From assembly GCA_947462335.1 (NCBI GenBank), contig OX381710.1, positions 33,657,004-33,721,003 on the forward strand: a stretch of 64,000 nt of DNA, given 5' to 3'. How positions within the stretch are numbered: position 1 is the first letter of the stretch; each line of letters opens with the position of its first letter. This document shows, piece after piece, positions 52,791-62,785 of this stretch. This DNA comes from Harmothoe impar. Its lineage: Eukaryota; Annelida; Polychaeta; Phyllodocida; Polynoidae. The notes beneath the pieces are model-generated. The model was not told the DNA's origin. It made no database searches and saw only the letters and a list, made by a program, of their open reading frames with translations. The translations under genes and the position numbers were made by a program.

Positions 52791-53754
52791 GGGCTAGCCA
52801 AAGCCAGATAAGGTCAACTAAGGTCAAGTTATAATTGGGATACATATGTAGGTCAATTGTAGGGTAGGACATAATATACATGGCTTGATAAGTGCTTTTA
52901 GGCTACAGGGTGAGCCACCAGAATGTGAAGTTCCGTTCCAATGAAGGGGGCACTAAATTTTGAAGGTGGTTTCATATAGCTATTGCCCCTACCAATCTTA
53001 GAAAAAAGTTCCCAGGAAAAGATTGCACTGTTTGCGCAAGGTCAAAGGTTAAGGTCATTCAAAAATAGGGCTAGGCCAGAAAATTTACTTATCTTTAAAC
53101 TAAGATCACATGTCAAGATAGAGTTATACAAAAAATTGAATTGACCTTAGCCAAAGTCAAGGTCACTCTTTTCAAGGTCAGTTCTTGGAAAACTACACAA
53201 TGGTATCAATATGTTGCAATAATCATGAAGATTTGCCCCACTTCTGGTATGATACAGATAGCGTTTTTTTATACAGATAGCGGTTGGATGTGCCTATACA
53301 GAGTGATCAAGAACTTGTAACAGATAGCGTTGGTTACTACAGATAGCGGTTGCAGGGTTACTACAGATAGCGTTTTTTTTATACAGATAGCGGTTGGATG
53401 GTCAACCTCTATGTGTAGTTGATACATATAGCGGTTATGATACAGATAACGGTTGTACAGGGGGTGCAGATTGTTTCTGAGATAATTGACCTTAATGTTC
53501 ATTGACATTGTAGTAGGATTATATAGTGTTTCCCCACATGTATTCCTTGAATGACATGAAAAAGTAACTACATCTCGTAATGATTCTACCATGATGTTGC
53601 CTGTGATATTATCTAGCCAGGATATGGGTTTTGCATATTATGGTCCAAGGCATATTTGTAAGGTTTTGGGTCTTTGAAATAAAAAAGATAGTGATGTAGT
53701 AAGAATATGGCTATGTGAGATAAATCAAAGTTTCTCCATTACCAGCCACAACAG

Positions 53755-53822
53755 ATCCCATGGTATAATGGTGAAAGCATTTGTCTCATGATCATTAGAT
53801 CCTCAGTTCGAATCCCATGTCA
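53755..53822 (+). ncRNA. Degenerate tRNA-like segment, Met-like (possible SINE head)
   Basis: TGGTATAATGGTGAAAGC resembles an A box and GTTCGAATCCC a B box. The middle TGTCTCATGATC resembles the anticodon arm of elongator tRNA-Met. The T stem does not pair properly, so a functional tRNA is unlikely. Confidence 0.4.
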
Positions 53823-54467
53823 ACCTTTCCAGAATTTTATCAATTTCGTCATAGCATGTGATGATTTGATCAAATAGCCCCCTGGTGGCTTGAACTAGAA
53901 CTACAATGGCCGCCAGCCACCTTGAACCATCTGACGAAAGCACACGTTCTTCCAACTTCCCAGTCGAACTATATGTGTATGCCTACAATAGTATTATGTC
54001 AAGCTAAACTGCTGAACCATGTATCGCAAAGAAAGCTCATACACACATTTCTCCAGTTGCAAATGTATATTTATCGTGTCTTAATCTATAGTTCATATGA
54101 GGTCAAGTTGGGAGGAAGCAAAGGGAACCTCTAGATAAGAACAACAGAGATGAGGAGGAATTCTATTTAATTCTGGGTGTCTTAAATCCACTAATGGGGG
54201 AAGGAAGCTACAAATTGCAAATTCTACCTGCATTGTGATAGGATATGGTGTTATTCTATGCTATTGTGTTGAGGTAAGATGTATTTCATTAACATTCGAA
54301 CAGGACATTTTCATGAAGTGCGTAAAGGTGATGATTTACTCAGCAAAACCAGGATCTGGACATAACCCCCTCAGTACCAGTACCTGCGCAATGGTGAGGT
54401 AAAATAAACATTTTGTGATTTTAACATTCATCATGGAAAGCACCCTGAGCACTTCCTGATAGAACAA

Positions 54468-54672
54468 TATTGTCCCTGAGAACCTTTTCATGAGGAAAAT
54501 ATGACCATTCAGAAATGTCATTCCAGATTTTATTTATTCAGAAAACTGGTTAACAGTTGATTTCTGCACGTAGCTCTGCAATTGAATTCAGCTATGTTTT
54601 ATACTCTGAAGGTTCATAGAAGTTGAATCAGTATTCAAATGGTGGAAAGGTCAGTACCACAACATGCCACAT
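54468..54672 (+). repeat. Dispersed repeat A, copy 3
   Basis: It is similar to 46525-46690. It lies 190 bp left of the large palindrome, while repeat B lies 400 bp to its right. This is the order and approximate spacing seen at 46525-47430 once the palindrome is removed. Confidence 0.7.
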
Positions 54673-54856
54673 CGAAACTGCAAACAGAGAGTAAAACTAA
54701 AGCTAAACTGTAATTCTGCAGAATAAAGTGGTGGCCCATTCTGGAGTATGGCAGTAGATTTATAATCCTTATTTATGTAAATGAACACACGTGTATTGTT
54801 AAATATTTTGATCATAATATATGCATATTGAATATAATGCATAATTTACCAGTTTA

Positions 54857-54862
54857 CACTGC
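54857..54862. repeat. Left target-site duplication CACTGC of the palindromic element
   Basis: The same six bases follow the right end at 63155-63160. They abut the inverted-repeat boundary exactly on both sides. Confidence 0.75.
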
Positions 54863-54926
54863 AGTAGTATTGTATGTATCGGAACGGGACTATAGTTAAG
54901 TACTGTTTATTACTCAATCGACCTGC

Positions 54927-55145
54927 AGCCAATCAGAGGCCTCCATTTGGTCACGTGACCGGAAGTGACCTACTTAGGGGATTAGTGGTGCATTCTGGGT
55001 GACCTACTGACCTACTTAGAAGCTCTCAGCCAATCAGAGGCCGGCATTCTGGTAACCATGGTAACGTGACCTACTTACGTCACGTGACCTACTTAGGCTC
55101 AGCCAATCAGAAGCCGGCATTCTGGTAACTAGGGTAACGTGACCT
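54927..55145 (+). promoter_or_regulatory. Left-terminal array of CCAAT boxes, E-boxes and GACCTACTTA repeats
   Basis: Three copies of AGCCAATCAGA (54927, 55028, 55101), five of GACCTACTTA (54967, 55009, 55068, 55086, 55141), and CACGTGAC E-boxes alternate with GGCATTCTGGTAAC words. These are direct repeats of a roughly 50-75-bp module. They resemble an enhancer, replication-origin or transposase-binding array at the terminus. Confidence 0.7.
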
Positions 55146-55148
55146 ACT

Positions 55149-55232
55149 TAGGGTTTGTTTGTAAACAACACCACGTGGCTCTCTTGTTTGTAAACAACAC
55201 CACGTGACACGTGACTGTTTGTAAACAAACAA
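55149..55232 (+). promoter_or_regulatory. Left array of forkhead-type sites and E-boxes
   Basis: TGTTTGTAAACA, a palindromic forkhead consensus, occurs three times, alternating with CCACGTGG / CCACGTGACACGTGAC E-boxes. It is mirrored at about 62786-62868. Confidence 0.6.
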
Positions 55233-55417
55233 TTCGACTTAGTCTGACATTTTCAGCTGTCGCATGCTGACCTGCTGCTATCATAAGAGAAACAAAAGCC
55301 CTAATCACGCTTTTAGCTGGATCCTTCCACCCACCAGACATGGATCCAGATGGGAGGGTGGTTTAAAATGAATCCGTCTACCGACTGTCATACAATAGTG
55401 TAATTAGTTGAACACGT

Positions 55418-55610
55418 GTTACCTGTATAAAGCAGGTCATGGGCTTAGAGTGTGTATAGAAAAAGAACTACAGGTAGCGTGAACAAAGCGACCCCCTCCC
55501 TTTCTGTCACTCTGTCTGTGACTAGAGGGCGCGCGTGTGGTAAGCGGCTTAAATCTAAAGAAAAAAAATCACCCTCTCCTGTCGTCAGCAGTCAGCTGGC
55601 CGGCGGCTGG
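55418..55610 (+). repeat. Internal repeat block 1 of the left arm
   Basis: The block runs from GTTACCTGTATAAAG through AGAGTGTGTATAGAAAAAG and GTGGTAAGCGGCTTAA to GGCGGCTGG. It is diverged-homologous in inverted orientation to 56547-56732, so each arm itself contains an older inverted duplication. A third, shorter relative begins near 56915. Confidence 0.6.
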
Positions 55611-56546
55611 AAAATGCGATTAGAGGGATGATGAGCGCGGTTTTTTATATTCAATATATTAGAAGTGTGCTTTGTTGCTTATATAGTTCATTATGCGTTT
55701 AAAATGTTCGCGAGTATCGTAGAAATGTACAAAAATCCTATTGTGGCGCCATCTGACGAAAAGAGCGGAGAACTATACTAGGGTATGGCGAGCTAGACTA
55801 GAGCATGTAATCACCAGGCCGCAGAGTGGTCAAAAGACAATCTCGTAGTAGTAGGTCTACTTGGATCTTGAGTAGCCACCCTTGTGGTTGCAATTACCTA
55901 GACTAGTTGACCCTGCCAGCCTGGTCAAGTGAAATTAGTAAGGAGACCGCACATTAACGCGCTCCACAGTCTTTAGACAGTTAAGACTATAGTACCGTAG
56001 ATTCTACTGTGTACTCACACTAACTATTTACAGTGCTACATATTCATACCCGTGTTCTAAGTGTTTTTTTTAGAAAAAAGCGATCTACTCACCCATTTTT
56101 TTTAAGACAAACTCCTATTAGCAGGTAACCCCTGTATAAACCATACTGCAAAGATCTGCTACTTCGAGCGTCTGCCTCGTGACTGATAGTGTACAACAAG
56201 ACGAAGTGGGCAGAGGTGAAGTACTGTTCCAAGAAAAATTGAGGCTCTTTATATAGCTGAGAGAGCGGCTAATCCGGATGTTCTAAGCTTGTTTTCACCT
56301 AGAGCCCCACCCTCTTCCAGAGAGGAATCAAATTGCTTTTCACCTGGACCCTTCCACCCCTCATCCATCAGCATGAAAAGAGGGATAACAAGTGTAACGT
56401 GCGCTACATGTATATGGGATTATAGCTGGTGAAGAGATAAAGCCAGGTCAACTGTGTATACAAAGACTACAGGAGGTGATTAACGACAGGTGTGACGCGC
56501 CAGCCCGTGGACGGATTATCTTCTAAGCTGACGCTTATTCAACTAG

Positions 56547-56732
56547 CCAGCTGCCGTCCGCTCCACTCACCACGGCAAGAGGAGGTGCTTTTGTTTTACA
56601 CTTAAGTCGCTTACCACATGTACTCGTCTCTACCTCACAGACAGACACCCTCTCGCTTGCTTCACGACCCCTGTAGCTTTTTTTGTATACACACTCTAAT
56701 CTCATAACCCCCTGATCCGTTATACAGGTAAC
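56547..56732 (-). repeat. Internal repeat block 2 of the left arm, inverted
   Basis: It is the inverted counterpart of 55418-55610, sharing GTTACCTGTATAA, AGAGTGTGTATAC and GTGGTAAGCGACTTAA when read on the other strand. Divergence is much greater than between the two main arms. Confidence 0.6.
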
Positions 56733-56817
56733 GGGTATTCTCTTTTAAATAGCTGCCAGTCAGCCTGCGGCAGCTGAAAACGACGGTAAGTAGCTTAGCT
56801 CTAGAAGAAAGAAGGCG

Positions 56818-57074
56818 TATATAAGGAGGCTGACACGTGTATAGGCGCCTTATAAGTCGGCAGGGGGTAAATACTAGTGAAAAAGGAAGGCAGGTGTGCA
56901 GGTAGCTTTCTAACAGACACGTGTGTGCACTAAGCTGCTTAAGTCTAAACCCACCTGCAGTAGTCAGGTAGCATGTGAAAACTTACTTAACAGATCTCTT
57001 AATTGAGTAGAGACTCTGTACTGAGAGAGTCTTTTCAGCCGTTTAAGAGGATTATCTAGGACAGGGTACATAAG
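56818..57074 (+). promoter_or_regulatory. Candidate promoter of the left-arm gene
   Basis: TATATAAG stands at 56818-56825, and a weaker TACATAAG at 57067-57074 is 89 bases upstream of the ATG. A consensus splice donor CGGTAAGT at 56785 hints that a 5' UTR intron is also possible. The same elements occur mirrored in the right arm (TATA box at 61185-61192). Confidence 0.4.
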
Positions 57075-57162
57075 GAGTGAAACGACGCTCTCACCCATCA
57101 CACTTTCTCGACCCGCCCTTCATCATCGTAGCATCGTCCACTCTACGCTCGCTCAGAATGTT

Positions 57163-58029
57163 ATGATAGTTAGTTCTGCTATTTTCAGCTACTTTTCTTA
57201 TCGAAGTGTTGACGCTACAGAGCATCGAAACTCTCTCCAAATGAGTCCAAGAAAGAAAAAGCAACTTCCACTTGAAGCAGGAAGAGAAACAGTGCCCTAT
57301 GATGCATGTGAGGTAAAGAAACATTGGAAGGACGTCACCAAGGAGCAATGGATAGAAGCATGCTTCAACTTCATCGGAACGGAAGTAGTTTCATTTGGAC
57401 AGAGGGAGAAGATTTTGTTGGAGCTATTTTTCTTAGCTCCGTATACTTGGCCTGACTGTGGTGAAATTCCTTCAGGTATTTGTTCAGTCTTCGCCATAGA
57501 AGTTATCAGGTCTTTGAAGGAGCTTCGATATATGCAAGGCACTCACGAGGAGATTGTTCAGAAAATGGCGGAATTCGAAACAGGAGAAGACACAATATGG
57601 TGCGAGGAGACGACATATACGGACGATGATCTGGAGTACATCATTTGTAGCCCGTTGGAACATTATGTTAAAGACTTTGAGGACATGCTAGACAGCACTG
57701 AGATGAACCCGAAAGAGAGATCCCTTACTGCACAGAAAGAGGCCAAAGCTGTGTTGGAAAAGCTCAAGTTTGGTCAAGGATTCACTCTTCAAAGCAGCTG
57801 TGTGAGTGTGATAAAAGGCCTTGTGTTGAAACATCCAGACATGAAGTTTTCGCGTGCTGTCGACACACTTCCTTTGCCTGAACTGATGATGAACATGATC
57901 GATCCCATCGTACCAACATGTTTCGACTCTGCCAATTGTCCCATGTATAAAATGGTTTCAAGTTTTGCCCGTGGCCGATGGCTAAACGATCCACTGAAGT
58001 CAGAAAACCTCCTTGATTTAATCAACTGA
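57163..58029 (+). CDS. Unrecognised 288-residue protein, left-arm copy
   Basis: This is the only long frame in the intergenic half of the window, and it is intact in both arms. No signal peptide or membrane segment is evident. A basic cluster PRKKK (29-33) could be a nuclear signal, an acidic patch runs ETGEDTIWCEETTYTDDD (139-156), and the rest looks largely helical, with cysteines spread through it and the ending RWLNDPLKSENLLDLIN. I recognise no family: it is not a polymerase, integrase, protease, ATPase or capsid protein by visible motifs. An alternative start is M27 (57241), just before the basic cluster. Mixed, non-AT-biased codon use supports real coding. Transcription runs toward the palindrome centre. 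Confidence 0.75.
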   Translation: MIVSSAIFSYFSYRSVDATEHRNSLQMSPRKKKQLPLEAGRETVPYDACEVKKHWKDVTKEQWIEACFNFIGTEVVSFGQREKILLELFFLAPYTWPDCGEIPSGICSVFAIEVIRSLKELRYMQGTHEEIVQKMAEFETGEDTIWCEETTYTDDDLEYIICSPLEHYVKDFEDMLDSTEMNPKERSLTAQKEAKAVLEKLKFGQGFTLQSSCVSVIKGLVLKHPDMKFSRAVDTLPLPELMMNMIDPIVPTCFDSANCPMYKMVSSFARGRWLNDPLKSENLLDLIN

Positions 58030-58080
58030 CTAAATGTATTTTCTCATACTAGTATTAGTAGCATTAGTAATAGCAGCTAC

Positions 58081-58317
58081 TCAGTCTCGTGCAGCACAAG
58101 CAGCAGCATCTGTCAGCAGCATCCGTGACATCGTCAGCAGCAGCAGCAGCTGCACGAGCAGCACAAGCAGCAGCATCTGTCAACAGCATCCGTGACATCG
58201 TCAGCAACTGCAGCAGCTGCACGAGCAGCACAAGCAGCAGCAGCTGTCAGCAGCTGCAGCAGCTGCACGAGCAGCACAAGCAGCAGCACCAACAGTAGCA
58301 GCAACAGCAAATCAGCA

Positions 58318-58359
<42 letters not shown>

Positions 58360-58360
58360 G
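58081..58360 (+). repeat. CAG-rich minisatellite and (CAG)12 tract, left arm
   Basis: Tandem modules of about 60 bp contain GCACGAGCAGCACAAGCAGC and CATCNGTGACATCGTCAGCA words and end in twelve perfect CAG units at 58322-58357. It begins about 50 bases after the stop of the 288-codon gene, so it would lie in its 3' UTR. Open frames across it are repeat artefacts. Confidence 0.85.
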
Positions 58361-58781
58361 CGGTGTGGACCACTAAATTCGAGATGGCGACATGTCTGTT
58401 TCTTAGAATCGACATTCGACATGAGGCCTAGTGACATTTGACATGAAGCTTGAAAAACATAGTGACAGGTGACATGAGCAATTCTTAAAATCGACATGAG
58501 ATATGAGCATAATTAAGCGACATCGACATGTGCCATGGCTATTTTTTTTTAAGACAAACGCCATAGACTCCTCATTCAAACCCCCACTAGTAGTGCTCTA
58601 TAAGCGCAAGCTTTGCCTTAAGAGAGCTGTGGCTGTGAACCCTCTCCTCCCCCCGTACACACAGGTAAATATCAGAGTCAGCCAATGTCGCCAATACTAC
58701 TCTCATACAAGGGTCAGGCACTGCTGGACTATAATAGATGGGTCAAGGACCATTCTACTGAGGGTCAGGCTAGGCTGGACA

Positions 58782-59231
58782 GCACGAGCAGCACAAGCAG
58801 CAGCTGACACTAGTGTCAGCTGCAGCAGCTGCACGAGCTGCTTGTTCTGCTCGTGCAGCGGCTATTTGTAAACTAATTAATACGACTTCCTCATTAAATT
58901 TGTCATCTACAACTGTTTCAATCTTAAGGCTTTTTTTTTGAGTTTATTCTTTTTTCAAATTTGGTCCCACCTCAAAAGAGGAATAGGACTCTGTAACAAT
59001 GTAGCTCTCTTGACCAATTAACAGCCCCATTTTTCTTAGATGTCATCTGACAGCTTCTTGCTAGGCCAGGATATTGTTAAATAAACAACTTGGAAAGCTA
59101 ATTACAGTTTTCTGGGCTTGAAATATGAGTATCTTGACTGTAACAGCGGCCTTTTTACCGTATAGTCCTTCAACGGACTCTTGCTGGCCAGACTTTCAAG
59201 CAAGTTTGCCAAAGTCCAGCCTGTTATTGAA
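58782..59231. other. Central loop of the giant palindrome
   Basis: This single-copy centre contains a small palindrome of its own (CAGCTGACACT and its complement, 58801-58822) inside a longer stem (58782-58801 with 58838-58857). It has polyadenylation hexamers on both strands: AATAAA at 59080-59085 on the + strand and TTTATT at 58943-58948. These suit the two genes that converge on it. No coding was recognised. Confidence 0.65.
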
Positions 59232-59648
59232 TGTCCAGCCTAGCCTGACCCTCAGTAGAATGGTCCTTGACCCATCTATTATAGTCCAGCAGTGCCTGAC
59301 CCTTGTATGAGAGTAGTATTGGCGACATTGGCTGACTCTGATATTTACCTGTGTGTACGGGGGGAGGAGAGGGTTCACAGCCACAGCTCTCTTAAGGCAA
59401 AGCTTGCGCTTATAGAGCACTACTAGTGGGGGTTTGAATGAGGAGTCTATGGCGTTTGTCTTAAAAAAAAATAGCCATGGCACATGTCGATGTCGCTTAA
59501 TTATGCTCATTTCTCATGTCGATTTTAAGAATTGCTCATGTCACCTGTCACTATGTTTTTCAAGCTTCATGTCAAATGTCACTAGGCCTCATGTCGAATG
59601 TCGATTCTAAGAAACAGACATGTCGCCATCTCGAATTTAGTGGTCCAC

Positions 59649-59653
59649 ACCGC

Positions 59654-59692
<39 letters not shown>

Positions 59693-59936
59693 TGCTGATT
59701 TGCTGTTGCTGCTACTGTTGGTGCTGCTGCTTGTGCTGCTCGTGCAGCTGCTGCAGCTGCTGACAGCTGCTGCTGCTTGTGCTGCTCGTGCAGCTGCTGC
59801 AGTTGCTGACGATGTCACGGATGCTGTTGACAGATGCTGCTGCTTGTGCTGCTCGTGCAGCTGCTGCTGCTGCTGACGATGTCACGGATGCTGCTGACAG
59901 ATGCTGCTGCTTGTGCTGCACGAGACTGAGTAGCTG
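59649..59936 (-). repeat. CAG-rich minisatellite and (CAG)11 tract, right arm
   Basis: This is the mirror of the left-arm block. It has eleven rather than twelve CAG units next to the CGG, which shows that the two arms were sequenced as distinct molecules and have begun to drift. Confidence 0.85.
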
Positions 59937-59980
59937 CTATTACTAATGCTACTAATACTAGTATGAGAAAATACATTTAG

Positions 59981-60847
59981 TCAGTTGATTAAATCAAGGA
60001 GGTTTTCTGACTTCAGTGGATCGTTTAGCCATCGGCCACGGGCAAAACTTGAAACCATTTTATACATGGGACAATTGGCAGAGTCGAAACATGTTGGTAC
60101 GATGGGATCGATCATGTTCATCATCAGTTCAGGCAAAGGAAGTGTGTCGACAGCACGCGAAAACTTCATGTCTGGATGTTTCAACACAAGGCCTTTTATC
60201 ACACTCACACAGCTGCTTTGAAGAGTGAATCCTTGACCAAACTTGAGCTTTTCCAACACAGCTTTGGCCTCTTTCTGTGCAGTAAGGGATCTCTCTTTCG
60301 GGTTCATCTCAGTGCTGTCTAGCATGTCCTCAAAGTCTTTAACATAATGTTCCAACGGGCTACAAATGATGTACTCCAGATCATCGTCCGTATATGTCGT
60401 CTCCTCGCACCATATTGTGTCTTCTCCTGTTTCGAATTCCGCCATTTTCTGAACAATCTCCTCGTGAGTGCCTTGCATATATCGAAGCTCCTTCAAAGAC
60501 CTGATAACTTCTATGGCGAAGACTGAACAAATACCTGAAGGAATTTCACCACAGTCAGGCCAAGTATACGGAGCTAAGAAAAATAGCTCCAACAAAATCT
60601 TCTCCCTCTGTCCAAATGAAACTACTTCCGTTCCGATGAAGTTGAAGCATGCTTCTATCCATTGCTCCTTGGTGACGTCCTTCCAATGTTTCTTTACCTC
60701 ACATGCATCATAGGGCACTGTTTCTCTTCCTGCTTCAAGTGGAAGTTGCTTTTTCTTTCTTGGACTCATTTGGAGAGAGTTTCGATGCTCTGTAGCGTCA
60801 ACACTTCGATAAGAAAAGTAGCTGAAAATAGCAGAACTAACCATCAT
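59981..60847 (-). CDS. Unrecognised 288-residue protein, right-arm copy
   Basis: This has the same length and is identical to the left-arm protein except residue 2 (Met instead of Ile, ATG for ATA). It is convergent with its partner across the central loop. Keeping both copies intact means either very recent duplication or continued homogenisation between arms. Function is unknown; see the left copy for visible features. Confidence 0.75.
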   Translation of the reverse strand: MMVSSAIFSYFSYRSVDATEHRNSLQMSPRKKKQLPLEAGRETVPYDACEVKKHWKDVTKEQWIEACFNFIGTEVVSFGQREKILLELFFLAPYTWPDCGEIPSGICSVFAIEVIRSLKELRYMQGTHEEIVQKMAEFETGEDTIWCEETTYTDDDLEYIICSPLEHYVKDFEDMLDSTEMNPKERSLTAQKEAKAVLEKLKFGQGFTLQSSCVSVIKGLVLKHPDMKFSRAVDTLPLPELMMNMIDPIVPTCFDSANCPMYKMVSSFARGRWLNDPLKSENLLDLIN

Positions 60848-61184
60848 AACATTCTGAGCGAGCGTAGAGTGGACGATGCTACGATGATGAAGGGCGGGTC
60901 GAGAAAGTGTGATGGGTGAGAGCGTCGTTTCACTCCTTATGTACCCTGTCCTAGATAATCCTCTTAAACGGCTGAAAAGACTCTCTCAGTACAGAGTCTC
61001 TACTCAATTAAGAGATCTGTTAAGTAAGTTTTCACATGCTACCTGACTACTGCAGGTGGGTTTAGACTTAAGCAGCTTAGTGCACACACGTGTCTGTTAG
61101 AAAGCTACCTGCACACCTGCCTTCCTTTTTCACTAGTATTTACCCCCTGCCGACTTATAAGGCGCCTATACACGTGTCAGCCTC

Positions 61185-61192
61185 CTTATATA
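61185..61192 (-). promoter_or_regulatory. Candidate TATA box of the right-arm gene
   Basis: TATATAAG on the minus strand, the mirror of 56818-56825, about 345 bases upstream of the ATG. Confidence 0.35.
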
Positions 61193-62785
61193 CGCCTTCT
61201 TGCTTCTAGAGCTAAGCTACTTACCGTCGTTTTCAGCTGCCGCAGGCTGACTGGCAGCTATTTAAAAGAGAATACCCGTTACCTGTATAACGGATCAGGG
61301 GGTTATGAGATTAGAGTGTGTATACAAAAAAAGCTACAGGGGTCGTGAAGCAAGCGAGAGGGTGTCTGTCTGTGAGGTAGAGACGAGTACATGTGGTAAG
61401 CGACTTAAGTGTAAAACAAAAGCACCTCCTCTTGCCGTGGTGAGTGGAGCGGACGGCAGCTGGCTAGTTGAATAAGCGTCAGCTTAGAAGATAATCCGTC
61501 AACGGGCTGGCGCGTCACACCTGTCGTTAATCACCTCCTGTAGTCTTTGTATACACAGTTGACCTGGCTTTATCTCTTCACCAGCTATAATCCCATATAC
61601 ATGTAGCGCACGTTACACTTGTTATCCCTCTTTTCATGCTGATGGATGAGGGGTGGAAGGGTCCAGGTGAAAAGCAATTTGATTCCTCTCTGGAAGAGGG
61701 TGGGGCTCTAGGTGAAAACAAGCTTAGAACATCCGGATTAGCCGCTCTCTCAGCTATATAAAGAGCCTCAATTTTTCTTGGAACAGTACTTCACCTCTGC
61801 CCACTTCGTCTTGTTGTACACTATCAGTCACGAGGCAGACGCTCGAAGTAGCAGATCTTTGCAGTATGGTTTATACAGGGGTTACCTGCTAATAGGAGTT
61901 TGTCTTAAAAAAAATGGGTGAGTAGATCGCTTTTTTCTAAAAAAAACACTTAGAACACGGGTATGAATATGTAGCACTGTAAATAGTTAGTGTGAGTACA
62001 CAGTAGAATCTACGGTACTATAGTCTTAACTGTCTAAAGACTGTGGAGCGCGTTAATGTGCGGTCTCCTTACTAATTTCACTTGACCAGGCTGGCAGGGT
62101 CAACTAGTCTAGGTAATTGCAACCACAAGGGTGGCTACTCAAGATCCAAGTAGACCTACTACTACGAGATTGTCTTTTGACCACTCTGCGGCCTGGTGAT
62201 TACATGCTCTAGTCTAGCTCGCCATACCCTAGTATAGTTCTCCGCTCTTTTCGTCAGATGGCGCCACAATAGGATTTTTGTACATTTCTACGATACTCGC
62301 GAACATTTTAAACGCATAATGAACTATATAAGCAACAAAGCACACTTCTAATATATTGAATATAAAAAACCGCGCTCATCATCCCTCTAATCGCATTTTC
62401 CAGCCGCCGGCCAGCTGACTGCTGACGACAGGAGAGGGTGATTTTTTTTCTTTAGATTTAAGCCGCTTACCACACGCGCGCCCTCTAGTCACAGACAGAG
62501 TGACAGAAAGGGAGGGGGTCGCTTTGTTCACGCTACCTGTAGTTCTTTTTCTATACACACTCTAAGCCCATGACCTGCTAATCCTTTATACAGGTAACAC
62601 GTGTTCAACTAATTACACTATTGTATGACAGTCGGTACACGGATTAATTTTAAACCACCCTCCCATCTGGATCCATGTCTGGTGGGTGGAAGGATCCAGC
62701 TGAAAAGCGTGATTAGGGCTTTTGTTTCTCTTATGATAGCAGCAGGTCAGCATGCGACAGCTGAAAATGTCAGACTAAGTCGAAT

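Larger units (their letters stand above)
51828..53466. mobile_element. 1.6-kb foldback element built of a 16-bp motif
   Basis: The left end starts near GGGTGTACAACCGCTATCTG and the right end is the complement, with the inverted match extending over about 85 bp. Both arms (51828-51975 and 53249-53466) are made of reiterated ACCGCTATCTGTATCA-type units in direct and inverted orientation. Two more clusters of the motif lie inside at 52549-52610 and 52702-52765. No transposase frame is present. Confidence 0.7.

Noticed and set aside
57091..57542. Minus-strand frames opposite the orphan gene
   Set aside because: They are shadows of the 288-codon gene, repeated in mirror image in the other arm.
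58134..58431. Open frames rich in Ala, Ser, Cys or Leu next to the orphan gene
   Set aside because: They are translations of the CAG repeat in different frames; the same frames reappear mirrored at 59598-59876.
58503..58871. 122-codon frame starting MSIIKRHRHVP, with a mirrored 104-codon frame at 59196-59510
   Set aside because: It is present in both arms only because the DNA is duplicated. It runs across the arm/loop border in each case with different ends, and has no motif or codon bias supporting coding.
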